Source: Streptomyces minutiscleroticus
Lineage (GTDB): Bacteria; Actinomycetota; Actinomycetes; Streptomycetales; Streptomycetaceae
Direction: 5' to 3'
DNA: 64,000 nt
Assembly (NCBI RefSeq): GCF_014650875.1
Contig: NZ_BMVU01000045.1
Span: 1-64,000 of the forward strand
Shown here: piece after piece, positions 8,391 through 16,728 of the stretch
Layout of the letters: each line of letters opens with the position of its first letter
How positions within the stretch are numbered: position 1 is the stretch's first letter
The notes under the pieces: generated by a model
Seen by the model: the letters and a program-made list of their open reading frames with translations, nothing else
The model's database searches: none
Told to the model about the DNA's origin: nothing
Program-made: the position numbers and the translations under genes

Positions 8391-8432
8391 CGTGAGCGAC
8401 GGTACCCCAGCGCTTCGCGGTAGCGTCGGGGC
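8391..8432. promoter_or_regulatory. 42-bp divergent double promoter
   Basis: The 42 bp between two divergent start codons hold a minus-strand TACCGT (8399-8404) and a plus-strand TAGCGT (8421-8426), each 6-8 bases from its start codon. Their -35 regions must overlap, so the two genes are likely co-regulated or mutually exclusive. Confidence 0.5.
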
Positions 8433-8951
8433 ATGAACGACTCAGTGCGGGAGACCGGGGAGACCGGACAGGGTCCCCGGCCGGAACCCGCTCCCCGGCC
8501 GGGGACCGACGCCCGGCCGGAGCACGGGCGGGGACCGGAGCACGGGCGGGCCCCGGAGCGCGAACGGATTCCGGAGCCGGAGCAGGCCCCGGAGCCGGGG
8601 CGGCCCCCGGAACCGGAGCAGGCCCCGGAGCCGGAGCCGGAGCCCGAGCGCGACCCCGCCGCCCCGGCCCCGCTGGACGTGCCCCGCACCCCCACGGGCG
8701 ACGCCGGGATCGACGCCCGGCTCGCACGGCTCTCCGACGTCGACCACCTCGCCACCGACGGACACGTCGCGGTGTACGAGGATGTGCACCGGGGGCTGCG
8801 TGACGCGCTCACCGAGCTGGACACCCGTCCGGGGCCGCCGGGACCGCAGGGGCCCCCGGGACCGGCGGGTCCCCCGGCACCCCGGCCGGCTCGGAGCGGC
8901 ACGCACGCCCCGAGCGACATCCCAGGCAACACCCCTAGCAACAGGAGCTGA
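8433..8951 (+). CDS. Pro/Glu-rich hypothetical protein with collagen-like stretch
   Basis: 172 residues from ATG 8433, six bases after TAGCGT, so probably leaderless. Residues 5-80 are low-complexity Pro/Glu/Arg (PEPEQAPEPGRPPEPEQ). A short ordered segment follows (DAGIDARLARLSDVDHLATDGHVAVYEDVHRGLRDALTELD), then five Gly-X-Y triplets (GPPGPQGPPGPAGPP). I do not recognise a named family. The middle segment is the likely conserved part. The tlyA ribosome site (AGGAG 8944-8948) lies inside the end of this gene, so the two are translationally coupled. Confidence 0.75.
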   Translation: MNDSVRETGETGQGPRPEPAPRPGTDARPEHGRGPEHGRAPERERIPEPEQAPEPGRPPEPEQAPEPEPEPERDPAAPAPLDVPRTPTGDAGIDARLARLSDVDHLATDGHVAVYEDVHRGLRDALTELDTRPGPPGPQGPPGPAGPPAPRPARSGTHAPSDIPGNTPSNRS

Positions 8952-8958
8952 ACCGAAC

Positions 8959-9774
8959 GTGGCAGGAGTGGCACGACGCCGCCTCGACGCCGAACTGGTC
9001 CGCCGGAAGCTCGCCCGTTCGCGCGAGCACGCCGGCCAGCTGATCGCCGCCGGGCGGGTCACCGTCGGCAAGACGGTGGCGACCAAGTCCGCCACCCAGG
9101 TGGAGACGGCCGCCGCCATCGTGGTCGCCCAGGACGACAGCGACCCCGACTACGTCTCGCGCGGCGGCCACAAGCTCGCCGGCGCCCTCGCCGCGTTCGT
9201 GCCGCGGGGGTTGCGGGTCGAGGGCCGCAGGGCGCTGGACGCCGGGGCCTCCACCGGCGGCTTCACCGACGTGCTGCTGCGCGCGGGCGCCGCCCACGTG
9301 GTCGCCGTCGACGTCGGCTACGGTCAGCTCGCCTGGTCGCTGCAGAGCGATGAACGCGTCACCGTCAAGGACCGTACGAACGTACGCGAGTTGACGTTGG
9401 AGGCGATCGATGGGAAACCCGTGGATCTTGTCGTGGGCGACTTGTCCTTCATCCCGCTCGGTCTGGTGCTGCCCGCCCTGGTGCGGTGCGCGGCGCCCGA
9501 CGCGGATCTGGTGATGATGGTCAAGCCGCAGTTCGAAGTGGGCAGGGAACGGCTGGGCAGCGGCGGCGTGGTCCGCAGCCCCCAGCTGCGTGCCGAGGCC
9601 GTGCGCGGGGTGGCCCAGCGCGCGCACGAGCTGGGCCTCGGCGTGCGGGGCGTCACCGCGAGCCCGCTGCCCGGGCCCTCCGGGAACGTCGAGTACTTTC
9701 TGTGGCTGCGCGCCGGGGCGCCCGAACTGGACCCGGCCGACGTTGACCGTGCAGTGGCGGAGGGGCCGCGTTGA
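8959..9774 (+). CDS. tlyA: TlyA family rRNA (cytidine-2'-O)-methyltransferase
   Basis: 271 residues from GTG 8959. It has an N-terminal S4 RNA-binding domain (RRRLDAELVRRKLARSREHAGQLIAAGRVTVG), then an FtsJ-like methyltransferase with SRGGHKLAGAL (catalytic Lys), the SAM motif ALDAGASTGGFTDVLLRAGA, and DLVVGDLSFIPL. TlyA methylates cytidines in 16S and 23S rRNA and confers capreomycin sensitivity in mycobacteria. Order tlyA-nadK-recN is conserved in actinobacteria. Its stop overlaps the nadK start (TTGA). Confidence 0.95.
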   Translation: MAGVARRRLDAELVRRKLARSREHAGQLIAAGRVTVGKTVATKSATQVETAAAIVVAQDDSDPDYVSRGGHKLAGALAAFVPRGLRVEGRRALDAGASTGGFTDVLLRAGAAHVVAVDVGYGQLAWSLQSDERVTVKDRTNVRELTLEAIDGKPVDLVVGDLSFIPLGLVLPALVRCAAPDADLVMMVKPQFEVGRERLGSGGVVRSPQLRAEAVRGVAQRAHELGLGVRGVTASPLPGPSGNVEYFLWLRAGAPELDPADVDRAVAEGPR

Positions 9775-10676
9775 CTCAGACCGGAGCTCGTACTGTTTTC
9801 CTGCTCGCCCACACCGGACGGCCCGCGGCCATCCGCAGTGCCGAGCTCGTCGTCCAGGGGCTGCAGCGCGCCGGGCTCGGCGTCAAGGTCCTGGAGGCCG
9901 AGGCCGCCGACCTGCCGCTCCCGCCGTCGGTGCAGCTGGTCAAGGAGGCGACCCCGGAGTGCCTCGACGGGTGCGAACTGCTGATCGTGCTCGGCGGCGA
10001 CGGGACGCTGCTGCGCGGCGCGGAGTTCGCCCGCGCCTCCGGCGTCCCGATGCTCGGCGTGAACCTCGGCCGGGTCGGCTTCCTCGCCGAGGCCGAGCGC
10101 GACGACCTGGACAAGGTCGTCGACCGCGTCGTCACCAAGTCGTACGAGGTCGAGGAGCGCATGACCATCGACGTCGTCGTGCACAGCAACGGCGACGTCG
10201 TGCACACCGACTGGGCGCTCAACGAGGCCGCCGTGCAGAAGGTCTCCGCCGAGCGGCTCCTGGAGGTCGTGCTGGAGATCGACGGCCGGCCCGTCACGGG
10301 CTTCGGCTGCGACGGCATCGTGTGCGCGACGCCGACCGGCTCCACGGCGTACGCCTTCTCGGCCGGCGGCCCGGTGGTCTGGCCGGAGGTGGAGGCGCTG
10401 CTGATGGTGCCGATCAGCGCGCACGCCCTGTTCGCCAAACCGCTGGTGACCTCGCCCGACACGGTGCTCGCGGTGGAGGTGCAGCCGCACACGCCGCACG
10501 GGGTGCTCTGGTGCGACGGACGGCGCACGTTCCCGCTGCCGTCCGGCGCGCGGGTCGAGGCGCGCCGGGGCTCGGTGCCCGTCAGACTCGCCCGGCTGCA
10601 CCACGCGTCCTTCACGGACCGGCTGGTGGCCAAGTTCGCGCTGCCGGTGTCGGGGTGGCGGGGCGCGCCGCAGTAG
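9771..10676 (+). CDS. nadK: NAD kinase
   Basis: 301 residues from TTG 9771, which overlaps the tlyA stop and is preceded by GGAGGGG. It has the kinase glycine motif LIVLGGDGTLLRGAEFARASGVPMLGVNLGRVGFLAE, the conserved NE(A) of LNEAAVQK, and TPTGSTAYAFSAGGPVVWPEVEALLMVPI. It phosphorylates NAD to NADP in the cytoplasm. It is the middle gene of the conserved tlyA-nadK-recN group. Confidence 0.97.
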   Translation: MTQTGARTVFLLAHTGRPAAIRSAELVVQGLQRAGLGVKVLEAEAADLPLPPSVQLVKEATPECLDGCELLIVLGGDGTLLRGAEFARASGVPMLGVNLGRVGFLAEAERDDLDKVVDRVVTKSYEVEERMTIDVVVHSNGDVVHTDWALNEAAVQKVSAERLLEVVLEIDGRPVTGFGCDGIVCATPTGSTAYAFSAGGPVVWPEVEALLMVPISAHALFAKPLVTSPDTVLAVEVQPHTPHGVLWCDGRRTFPLPSGARVEARRGSVPVRLARLHHASFTDRLVAKFALPVSGWRGAPQ

Positions 10677-10828
10677 GAGCGGGAGCCAAGGCTGGGACCA
10701 GGGCCGCGGCCGGGGCCGGGGTCGGAGAATCCCACTCCGTAGAGTGAAGTGGTACGGGACGGACCCCTGTCACCTGCGCCTTCGTCACAGCGGGGCGGGG
10801 CCCGTCGCACATTCGGCCTCTGACCTCG

Positions 10829-10834
10829 TAAGGT
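10829..10834 (+). promoter_or_regulatory. -10 box of a likely leaderless recN promoter
   Basis: TAAGGT ends seven bases before GTG 10842. No ribosome site precedes that codon. I saw no LexA-type TCGAAC/GTTCGA dyad here. Confidence 0.45.
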
Positions 10835-10841
10835 CGTGTGC

Positions 10842-12572
10842 GTGTTGGAGGAGATGCGGATACGGTCGCTCGGAGTCATCGACGACGCGGTCGTGGAGCT
10901 GTCGCCCGGCTTCACCGCCGTGACCGGTGAGACCGGCGCGGGCAAGACGATGGTGGTCACCAGCCTCGGCCTGCTGCTGGGCGGGCGCGCGGACCCGGCC
11001 CTCGTACGGATCGGCGCCAGGAACGCGGTCGTGGAGGGCCGCGTCACCGTGCCCGCGGGCGCCCCGGCGGCCGTACGGGCCGAGGAGGCGGGGGCCGAAC
11101 TCGACGACGGGGCGCTGCTGATCAGCCGTACCGTTTCCGCGGAGGGGCGCTCCCGCGCCCACCTCGGCGGGCGCTCCGTGCCCGTCGGGCTGCTCGCCGA
11201 ACTCGCCGACGAGCTCGTCGCGGTGCACGGCCAGACCGACCAGCAGGGCCTGCTGAAGCCGGGCCGGCAGCGGCAGGCCCTCGACCGCTACGCGGGCGAC
11301 GCCGTCGCCGTGCCGCTCGCCAAGTACACGGGCGCCTACCGGCGGCTGCGCGCGGTCTCCGCCGAGCTGGAGGAGATCACCACGCGTGCGCGGGAACGCG
11401 CCCAGGAAGCCGACATGCTGCGCTTCGGCCTCGACGAGATCGCGGCCGTGGAGCCGCGCGCGGGCGAGGACGCGGAGCTGGCCGCGGAGGCCGAGCGGCT
11501 CGGGCACGCCGAGGCGCTGGCGTCGGCGGCCACCGCCGCGCACGCCGCGCTCGCGGGCAACCCCGAGGACCCGGAGGGCATCGACGCCGCGACCCTCGTC
11601 GCGGGCGCGCACCGGGCCCTGGAGGCGGTCCGCTCCCACGACACCGCCCTGGCGGCGCTCGCCGACCGCATCGGCGAGGTCGGCATCCTGCTCGGCGACG
11701 TGGCCGGCGAGCTGGCCGGGTACGCCGACGACCTCGACGCCGACCCGCTGCGCCTCGCGGCGGTGGAGGAGCGACGGGCGGCGCTCACCCAGCTCACCCG
11801 CAAGTACGGCGAGGACATCGACGCCGTCCTGGCCTGGGCCGAGCAGGGCGCGGCGCGCCTGACCGAGCTGGACGGCGACGACGAGCGGATCGAGGAGCTG
11901 ACCGCCGAGCGGGACGCGCTGCGGGCCGAACTGGGCGGGCTCGCGCAGGCGTTGACGGACGCGCGCGAGGAGGCCGCGTCGCGGTTCGCCGCCGCCGTGA
12001 CCGCCGAGCTGGCCTCGCTGGCCATGCCGCACGCGCGCGTGTCCTTCGAGATCCGGCAGACCGAGGACCCCGAGGGCGTCGAGGTCGGCGGCCGCACGGT
12101 CGCCTACGGGCCGTCCGGCGCCGACGAGGTCGAGCTGCTGCTGGCCCCCCACCCCGGGGCGCCGCCGCGGCCCATCGCCAAGGGCGCGTCCGGCGGTGAG
12201 CTGTCGCGCGTGATGCTCGCGGTCGAGGTGGTCTTCGCCGGCACGGACCCCGTGCCGACGTACCTCTTCGACGAGGTCGACGCGGGCGTCGGCGGCAAGG
12301 CGGCCGTGGAGATCGGCCGCCGGCTCGCCAAGCTGGCCAGGACCGCGCAGGTCGTGGTCGTCACGCACCTGCCGCAGGTGGCGGCCTTCGCCGACCGGCA
12401 GCTGCTCGTGGAGAAGACCAACGACGGCTCCGTCACCCGCTCCGGCGTGAAGGTCCTGGAGGGTGAGGAGCGGGTCCGCGAGCTCTCCCGGATGCTGGCC
12501 GGCCAGGAGGACTCGGAGACGGCCCGGGCGCACGCGGAGGAGCTGCTGGAGACGGCGCGGGCGGAGGTCTAG
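10842..12572 (+). CDS. recN: DNA repair protein RecN
   Basis: 576 residues. It is an SMC-like ATPase: Walker A GETGAGKT at residues 29-36, a long coiled-coil middle (ELEEITTRARERAQEADMLRFGLDEIAAVEPR), signature ASGGELSRVMLAVE, Walker B TYLFDEVDAGVGG and a late VVVVTHLPQVAAFAD. It acts in double-strand break repair. GTG 10842 (MLEEMRIR) is chosen because RecN proteins normally begin ML-x-x-(L/I)-x-I and because TAAGGT lies seven bases upstream; GTG 10836 would add two residues. A hairpin closes the cluster after the stop. Confidence 0.96.
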   Translation: MLEEMRIRSLGVIDDAVVELSPGFTAVTGETGAGKTMVVTSLGLLLGGRADPALVRIGARNAVVEGRVTVPAGAPAAVRAEEAGAELDDGALLISRTVSAEGRSRAHLGGRSVPVGLLAELADELVAVHGQTDQQGLLKPGRQRQALDRYAGDAVAVPLAKYTGAYRRLRAVSAELEEITTRARERAQEADMLRFGLDEIAAVEPRAGEDAELAAEAERLGHAEALASAATAAHAALAGNPEDPEGIDAATLVAGAHRALEAVRSHDTALAALADRIGEVGILLGDVAGELAGYADDLDADPLRLAAVEERRAALTQLTRKYGEDIDAVLAWAEQGAARLTELDGDDERIEELTAERDALRAELGGLAQALTDAREEAASRFAAAVTAELASLAMPHARVSFEIRQTEDPEGVEVGGRTVAYGPSGADEVELLLAPHPGAPPRPIAKGASGGELSRVMLAVEVVFAGTDPVPTYLFDEVDAGVGGKAAVEIGRRLAKLARTAQVVVVTHLPQVAAFADRQLLVEKTNDGSVTRSGVKVLEGEERVRELSRMLAGQEDSETARAHAEELLETARAEV

Positions 12573-12586
12573 TCCGCACGGCGCGG

Positions 12587-12626
12587 GACGGCCGCCACCG
12601 GGGAGCCCTCCTCGGTGGCGGCCGTC
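12587..12626 (+). terminator. Hairpin terminator after recN
   Basis: Perfect 14-bp stem, GACGGCCGCCACCG at 12587-12600 with 12613-12626, and a 12-nt loop that itself contains GGAG/CTCC. It begins 15 nt after the recN stop. Confidence 0.75.
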
Positions 12627-12642
12627 GTCGTAGGGTGGCTCC

Positions 12643-13458
12643 ATGATCATCGGGCGGTACGCGGGCACGGGCGCGGGCAGGAGCGGGGTGTCCGCCGTCG
12701 CCGCCGGGGCCACGCGGATCGCCGCCGCCGTGCTGCGGTCCCGTGCCCCGGGCGGGCGTGCGCGGTGGCTGCGGACCCACCACGCGGGCCGCACCGTGGA
12801 GTTGTACGCCGGTCCGGCCGTCGCCGCCGGGGCCGCGCTCGCCGCCGCCCGGGTGCGGGGCGCCGCCGGGTTCGCCGTCCTGGCCGCCGGGGCCTGCGGG
12901 GCGTACGACGACGTGGCGGGCGCGGGGGACGCACGGCGCGGCTTCCGGGCGCACCTGTCGGCCCTGCGCGACGGCGAGGTCACCAGCGGCGCGGTCAAGC
13001 TGTTCGGGATCTCCGCGGCGGGGCTCGCCGCCGGCGCGCTGCTGCGGGAGCGGCCCCTGGACAAGGTGCTCGCGGGTGTCGTGATCGCCGGGACGGCCCA
13101 CTTCGTCAACCTCGTGGACGTGCGTCCCGGGCGGGCGGCCTGCGCGGTGCTCGTGCTGGGCGTGCCCGGCCTGCCGCGCCGGGGAGCCGCAGGCGCACTG
13201 GCCGCGGCGGCCGTGGGCGCCGCCGCCGCGGTGCTCCCCGACGACCTCGGCGGACGCGCGATGGTCGGGGACACCGGGGCCCACGCGCTGGGCGCCGCCC
13301 CCGGTGCGGCCGTCGCCGCCGGCTGCGGCCGCGCCGGGCTGCTCCTCCACGCCGCCGCGCTGGTCGCGGCGGCGGCCCGCGGCGAGCGGGTGAGCGCGTG
13401 GGCACGGGCGTCCGGCGCGCCGTGGGCCGCCGCGCGCCGACGGCTCCGCCGGGCGTAG
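12643..13458 (+). CDS. Divergent MraY/WecA-like polyprenyl-phosphate transferase homologue
   Basis: 271 residues from ATG 12643, six bases after TAGGGT, so likely leaderless. The protein is almost all Ala/Gly/Val membrane segments. Three places recall the MraY/WecA superfamily: GAYDDVAGAGDARRGFRAHL (the first Asp pair), HFVNLVDVRPGRA (like the NLxDGxDG element), and GGRAMVGDTGAHALGA (like GDxGS). Such enzymes transfer a phospho-sugar to undecaprenyl phosphate. The catalytic elements are degenerate, so activity is uncertain. The next gene is a GT4 glycosyltransferase, which suggests an envelope glycan role. Confidence 0.7.
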   Translation: MIIGRYAGTGAGRSGVSAVAAGATRIAAAVLRSRAPGGRARWLRTHHAGRTVELYAGPAVAAGAALAAARVRGAAGFAVLAAGACGAYDDVAGAGDARRGFRAHLSALRDGEVTSGAVKLFGISAAGLAAGALLRERPLDKVLAGVVIAGTAHFVNLVDVRPGRAACAVLVLGVPGLPRRGAAGALAAAAVGAAAAVLPDDLGGRAMVGDTGAHALGAAPGAAVAAGCGRAGLLLHAAALVAAAARGERVSAWARASGAPWAAARRRLRRA

Positions 13459-13711
13459 TCGCCCCGGTCGGGCGGCGGCCGCACGGACGGGCGAATTCCG
13501 TCTCGTACGGACTCACTCGTGTGGGTGACCCCAGGGGGTGGCTCCGCCGCTCGCGTCACGGCCGTGCCGTCCTCGTGGTCCCGGAACACCCGTGCGTGCT
13601 GGCATCCTTGACGGAGAAACGCGGAGCACCACGCACGGGACGCACCACGGTGCGCTCCCTCCCAGTACGTTCCTTCGTGCCCGTCCGACGCCGAACCGGG
13701 AGCCCGGCCAC

Positions 13712-14851
13712 GTGATGCACGTGAGCAGCCATCCAGCGCACGGCCAGTCGCCGCTGCGGACCGTACAAGTGCTCGGCGGCGGCAGCGCGGGCAGCAGCGC
13801 GCACGTACGGTCGCTGGCCGCGGGGCTCGTCGCCCGGGGCGTGCGGGTCACCGTGTGCGCCCCGGCCGCGGCCGGGCCCGCGTACGACTTCGCCGGGGCC
13901 GGTGCCCGGCACGTCCCCGTCGCCCGGCGCGCCGACCCCGCGTCGATGGCCGCGCTGCGGGCGGCGTGCGCGGACGCGGACCTGGTGCACGCGCACGGCC
14001 TGCACGCCGGGCTGCGGGCCGCCCTCGCGCTCAGCGGCCGGCGCGTCCCGCTCGTCGTCACCTGGCACACCCGTACGCACGTCGAGGGCGCGCGGGCGCA
14101 CCTCGTCCGCCTGATCGAGCGCCGGGTCGCCCGCGCCGCCTCGGTCCTGCTCGGCAACTCCTCCGACCTCGTGGACCGCGCCCGCCGCCGGGGGGCCCGC
14201 GACGCCCGGCTCGCCGCGGTCGCGCTGCCGGGGGTGGGGACGACCGGGGCGGCGGGCGGCGCGTGGGCACCGCGGCGGTCCGCGGTGCGGGACGCACTGG
14301 GCGTCGAGGACCGGCCGTTGCTGCTGGCCGTGGGCCCGCTCGACCGGGACCGCGGCCATGGCACGCTGCTGGACGCGGCCCGCTCCTGGCGGTGGCTGGA
14401 CCCGGTGCCGCTCGTCGTGATCGCGGGGGAGGGCCCGCTGCGTGGCCCGCTCGGGCGCCGCGTCGAGGAGGAGAAGCTGCCGGTGCGGCTGCTCGGGCGG
14501 TACGAGGACGTGGACGGCCTCCTCGCGGCCGCCGACCTCGCGCTGGTGACCAGCAGATGGGAGGCGCGCTCCGTGCTCGCCCAGAAGGCACTGCACGCCC
14601 GCGTCCCGCTCGTCGCCACCGCCGTCGGGGGCACCCCCGAACTGGTCGGCGACGCCGCCGAACTCGTCCCGTACGCGGACGCCGAGGCCCTCACCGAGGC
14701 CGTCGTCCGCCTCCTCGGCGACCCGGCGCGGCGCGAGCTGCTGCGGGACAGGGGCGTCCGGCAGGCCGCGACCTGGCCGACGGAGGACGCGACGGTCGCC
14801 CAAGTGCTCAGCGTCTACGACGAGTTGACCAACCCGCTGCCGCTGCCCTAG
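13712..14851 (+). CDS. Glycosyltransferase family 4 protein
   Basis: 379 residues. The start is GTG 13712 (or ATG 13715), with GGGAG at 13698-13702. It has a GT-B fold layout: N-terminal VQVLGGGSAGSSAHVRSLAAGL, HAHGLHAGLRAALA, TWHTRTHVEG, then the nucleotide-sugar half LLLAVGPLDRDRGHGTLLDAA, VIAGEGPLRGPL, VRLLGRYEDVDGLLAAADLALVTSRWEA and VPLVATAVGGTPELVGD. The usual E-x7-E donor motif reads E-ARSVLAQ-K, so the second Glu is Lys. Acceptor and donor are unknown. It follows the MraY-like gene by about 250 bp, which fits an envelope polysaccharide step. Confidence 0.85.
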   Translation: MMHVSSHPAHGQSPLRTVQVLGGGSAGSSAHVRSLAAGLVARGVRVTVCAPAAAGPAYDFAGAGARHVPVARRADPASMAALRAACADADLVHAHGLHAGLRAALALSGRRVPLVVTWHTRTHVEGARAHLVRLIERRVARAASVLLGNSSDLVDRARRRGARDARLAAVALPGVGTTGAAGGAWAPRRSAVRDALGVEDRPLLLAVGPLDRDRGHGTLLDAARSWRWLDPVPLVVIAGEGPLRGPLGRRVEEEKLPVRLLGRYEDVDGLLAAADLALVTSRWEARSVLAQKALHARVPLVATAVGGTPELVGDAAELVPYADAEALTEAVVRLLGDPARRELLRDRGVRQAATWPTEDATVAQVLSVYDELTNPLPLP

Positions 14852-14924
14852 GGCCGACCGCCGTCGCGCGGTGCGGGCGGCGGGCGGCCGGCCGGGACAC
14901 CGGACGCCGTGACCGGCGGCCGGT

Positions 14925-16577
14925 TCAGGGCACCAGGCGCCGCGCCCGCAGGGCCAGACTCAGCGCCAGGACCGTCTGCGGGTCCTCCAGGTCGGTGCCG
15001 AGCAGCTCGCCGATCCGGGCCAGCCGGTTGTAGAGGGTCTGGCGGTTGAGGTGGAGGTCGCGGGCCGTCTCCGCCTTGCGGCCCGCGTGCGCCAGGTACG
15101 CCTCCAGGGTGGGCAGCAGGGGCGGCCTCGACCGCGCGTCGTGGTCCCGCAGCGGGCCGATCGCGCGGTCCACGAACGCCGCCAGGTCAGGGTGGTCGCG
15201 CAGCCGCCACAGCAGCAGGTCGATGTCCAGGCGGCGGGCGTCGTACCAGGGGCGGTCGGCCAGGCCCTGCGCCGCCGTCGCCGCCTCGGCCGCGTGCCGC
15301 AGCCCCGCCGACACGGCCGCCCAGCCGCCGGGCGCCCCGACCACCACGACCGGCGGCCGGGCGCCGGGGCGCACCAGGCCCGCCCGCTCCGCGCCGGACC
15401 GCAGCGCGGCGGCCGCCCGGTCGGCGACGCCGTCCCGTCCGGACTCGGCGCGCAGCCCCAGCAGCAGCGGGACGCGGCCCTCCACGGGACGTACGCCGAG
15501 CAGCACCGGCACTCCCAGCGGCGCCAGCTCCTCGGCCACGGCGCGCGCCAGCACCGCCCAGCCGCCGCCGGAGGGCGGCCCGTCGGGGGAGAGGCCGTCC
15601 GCGAGCCGCATGACCACCGGCAGCATGGGCCCGGCGCCGGGCCGGAAGCCCAGCACACGGGCCTGCGCGGGCGCGTCCCGGGCGGTGACGCGGCCCTCCG
15701 CGAGATCGGTGAGGAAGTCGCCGCGGCCGCGCGCGGCCAGCTCCTCCTCCTGGCGCGCCTGCATCAGCACCACGGCCAGGATGCCCGCCGCCCGCTCCGC
15801 GGCGATCCGGTGCACCGGCGCGGGCGGGGAGCCCACGGGCAGCAGCACGAGACGGGCGCGCACGGAGCCGGTGCCGGGACCGCCGCCGGGCACGTCCACC
15901 AGCACGGTCCCCTCGGGCGGCGCGTCCCGCCGGCGGCCGCGCAGCCCCTCCCACACCTGGAGCGGGTCCGCGCCGCAGTCCCCGTCCCCGGCGGCGTAGA
16001 GCAGCTGCCCGCCGGCCGTCTCCAGGAAGACGGGGTTGCCCGAGAAGTCTGCGAGAATCCCCAGGACCTGCGGGACCCCGCCGCCGTCGAGCAGTGCCCG
16101 GGTGCACCGCCGGTGCACCTCCTCGGCCCGCCGGAGCAGCGCGTAGTGGCCGTTGACGATCTCGGTGTGCACCTCTTCGGTCACCGTCACGAACGGCACC
16201 TCGCGGTGCAGCTGGACCAACGGAAGACCACTCGTACGCGCCGTCTCCACCAGGGCCGCGGGCAGCCGGGCGAAGCGGGGGCCCAGCTCGACGACGAGCG
16301 CCGCGATCCCGCGCTCGGCCAGGGCCCGGACGAACGCCCGCTGCTCGGCGGGGCGCGCCCCGAGGCCGTATCCGGTGGTCAGCAGCAGCTCGCCGCCCTT
16401 GAGCAGCGAGGCGATGTTCGGCACCTCGCCCGCGTGCACCCAGCGCACGGTGCGGTCCAGGCGCTCGGCGCCCGCCAGGACCTCCGGGAGCCCGCCGCGC
16501 AGCCCCGGCAGCTCCAGGGCCCGCCGTACGCTGATCCCGCCGCCCTGGGCGTCCGCAACGCCGATGCCGCTGTCCAT
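14925..16577 (-). CDS. PucR family transcriptional regulator
   Basis: 550 residues. The N-terminal PucR/purine-catabolism domain runs from about 12 to 135 (SVRRALELPGLRGGLPEVLAGAERLDRTVRWVHAGEVPNIASLLKGGELLLTTG). A GGDEF-like middle follows, and the C-terminal PucR helix-turn-helix is LEAYLAHAGRKAETARDLHLNRQTLYNRLARIGELLG. It is a DNA-binding regulator of unknown effector; homologues control purine, amino-acid or osmolyte genes. On the minus strand TAGCGT (16585-16590) is seven bases from ATG 16577, so the mRNA is likely leaderless. It stands between convergent and tandem unrelated genes, so its target is unclear. Confidence 0.88.
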   Translation of the reverse strand: MDSGIGVADAQGGGISVRRALELPGLRGGLPEVLAGAERLDRTVRWVHAGEVPNIASLLKGGELLLTTGYGLGARPAEQRAFVRALAERGIAALVVELGPRFARLPAALVETARTSGLPLVQLHREVPFVTVTEEVHTEIVNGHYALLRRAEEVHRRCTRALLDGGGVPQVLGILADFSGNPVFLETAGGQLLYAAGDGDCGADPLQVWEGLRGRRRDAPPEGTVLVDVPGGGPGTGSVRARLVLLPVGSPPAPVHRIAAERAAGILAVVLMQARQEEELAARGRGDFLTDLAEGRVTARDAPAQARVLGFRPGAGPMLPVVMRLADGLSPDGPPSGGGWAVLARAVAEELAPLGVPVLLGVRPVEGRVPLLLGLRAESGRDGVADRAAAALRSGAERAGLVRPGARPPVVVVGAPGGWAAVSAGLRHAAEAATAAQGLADRPWYDARRLDIDLLLWRLRDHPDLAAFVDRAIGPLRDHDARSRPPLLPTLEAYLAHAGRKAETARDLHLNRQTLYNRLARIGELLGTDLEDPQTVLALSLALRARRLVP

Positions 16578-16728
16578 GGCGGGGACGCTACCTGCACGGA
16601 CCCGCCCGGAGACAGCTCCGGGCGGGTCCGTGGACGATCACCGGCGGGCGCGGTCGGCGTTCGCCCGGCCGTGTGCCTCCAGTGCCGTGCCGGGCGTCGC
16701 GAGCCGGTGAACCCTTCCGGTCACGGCA

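Noticed and set aside
10677..10841. SOS box ahead of recN
   Set aside because: No TCGAAC/GTTCGA dyad was found in the gap, although recN is SOS-controlled in some bacteria.
10785..13589. Long antisense frames, for example opposite recN, pyrG and the STAND ATPase (20039-23710)
   Set aside because: High third-position GC removes stop codons from the opposite strand. These frames show Arg/Gly/Pro/Val composition with no domain, and strongly supported genes occupy the other strand.
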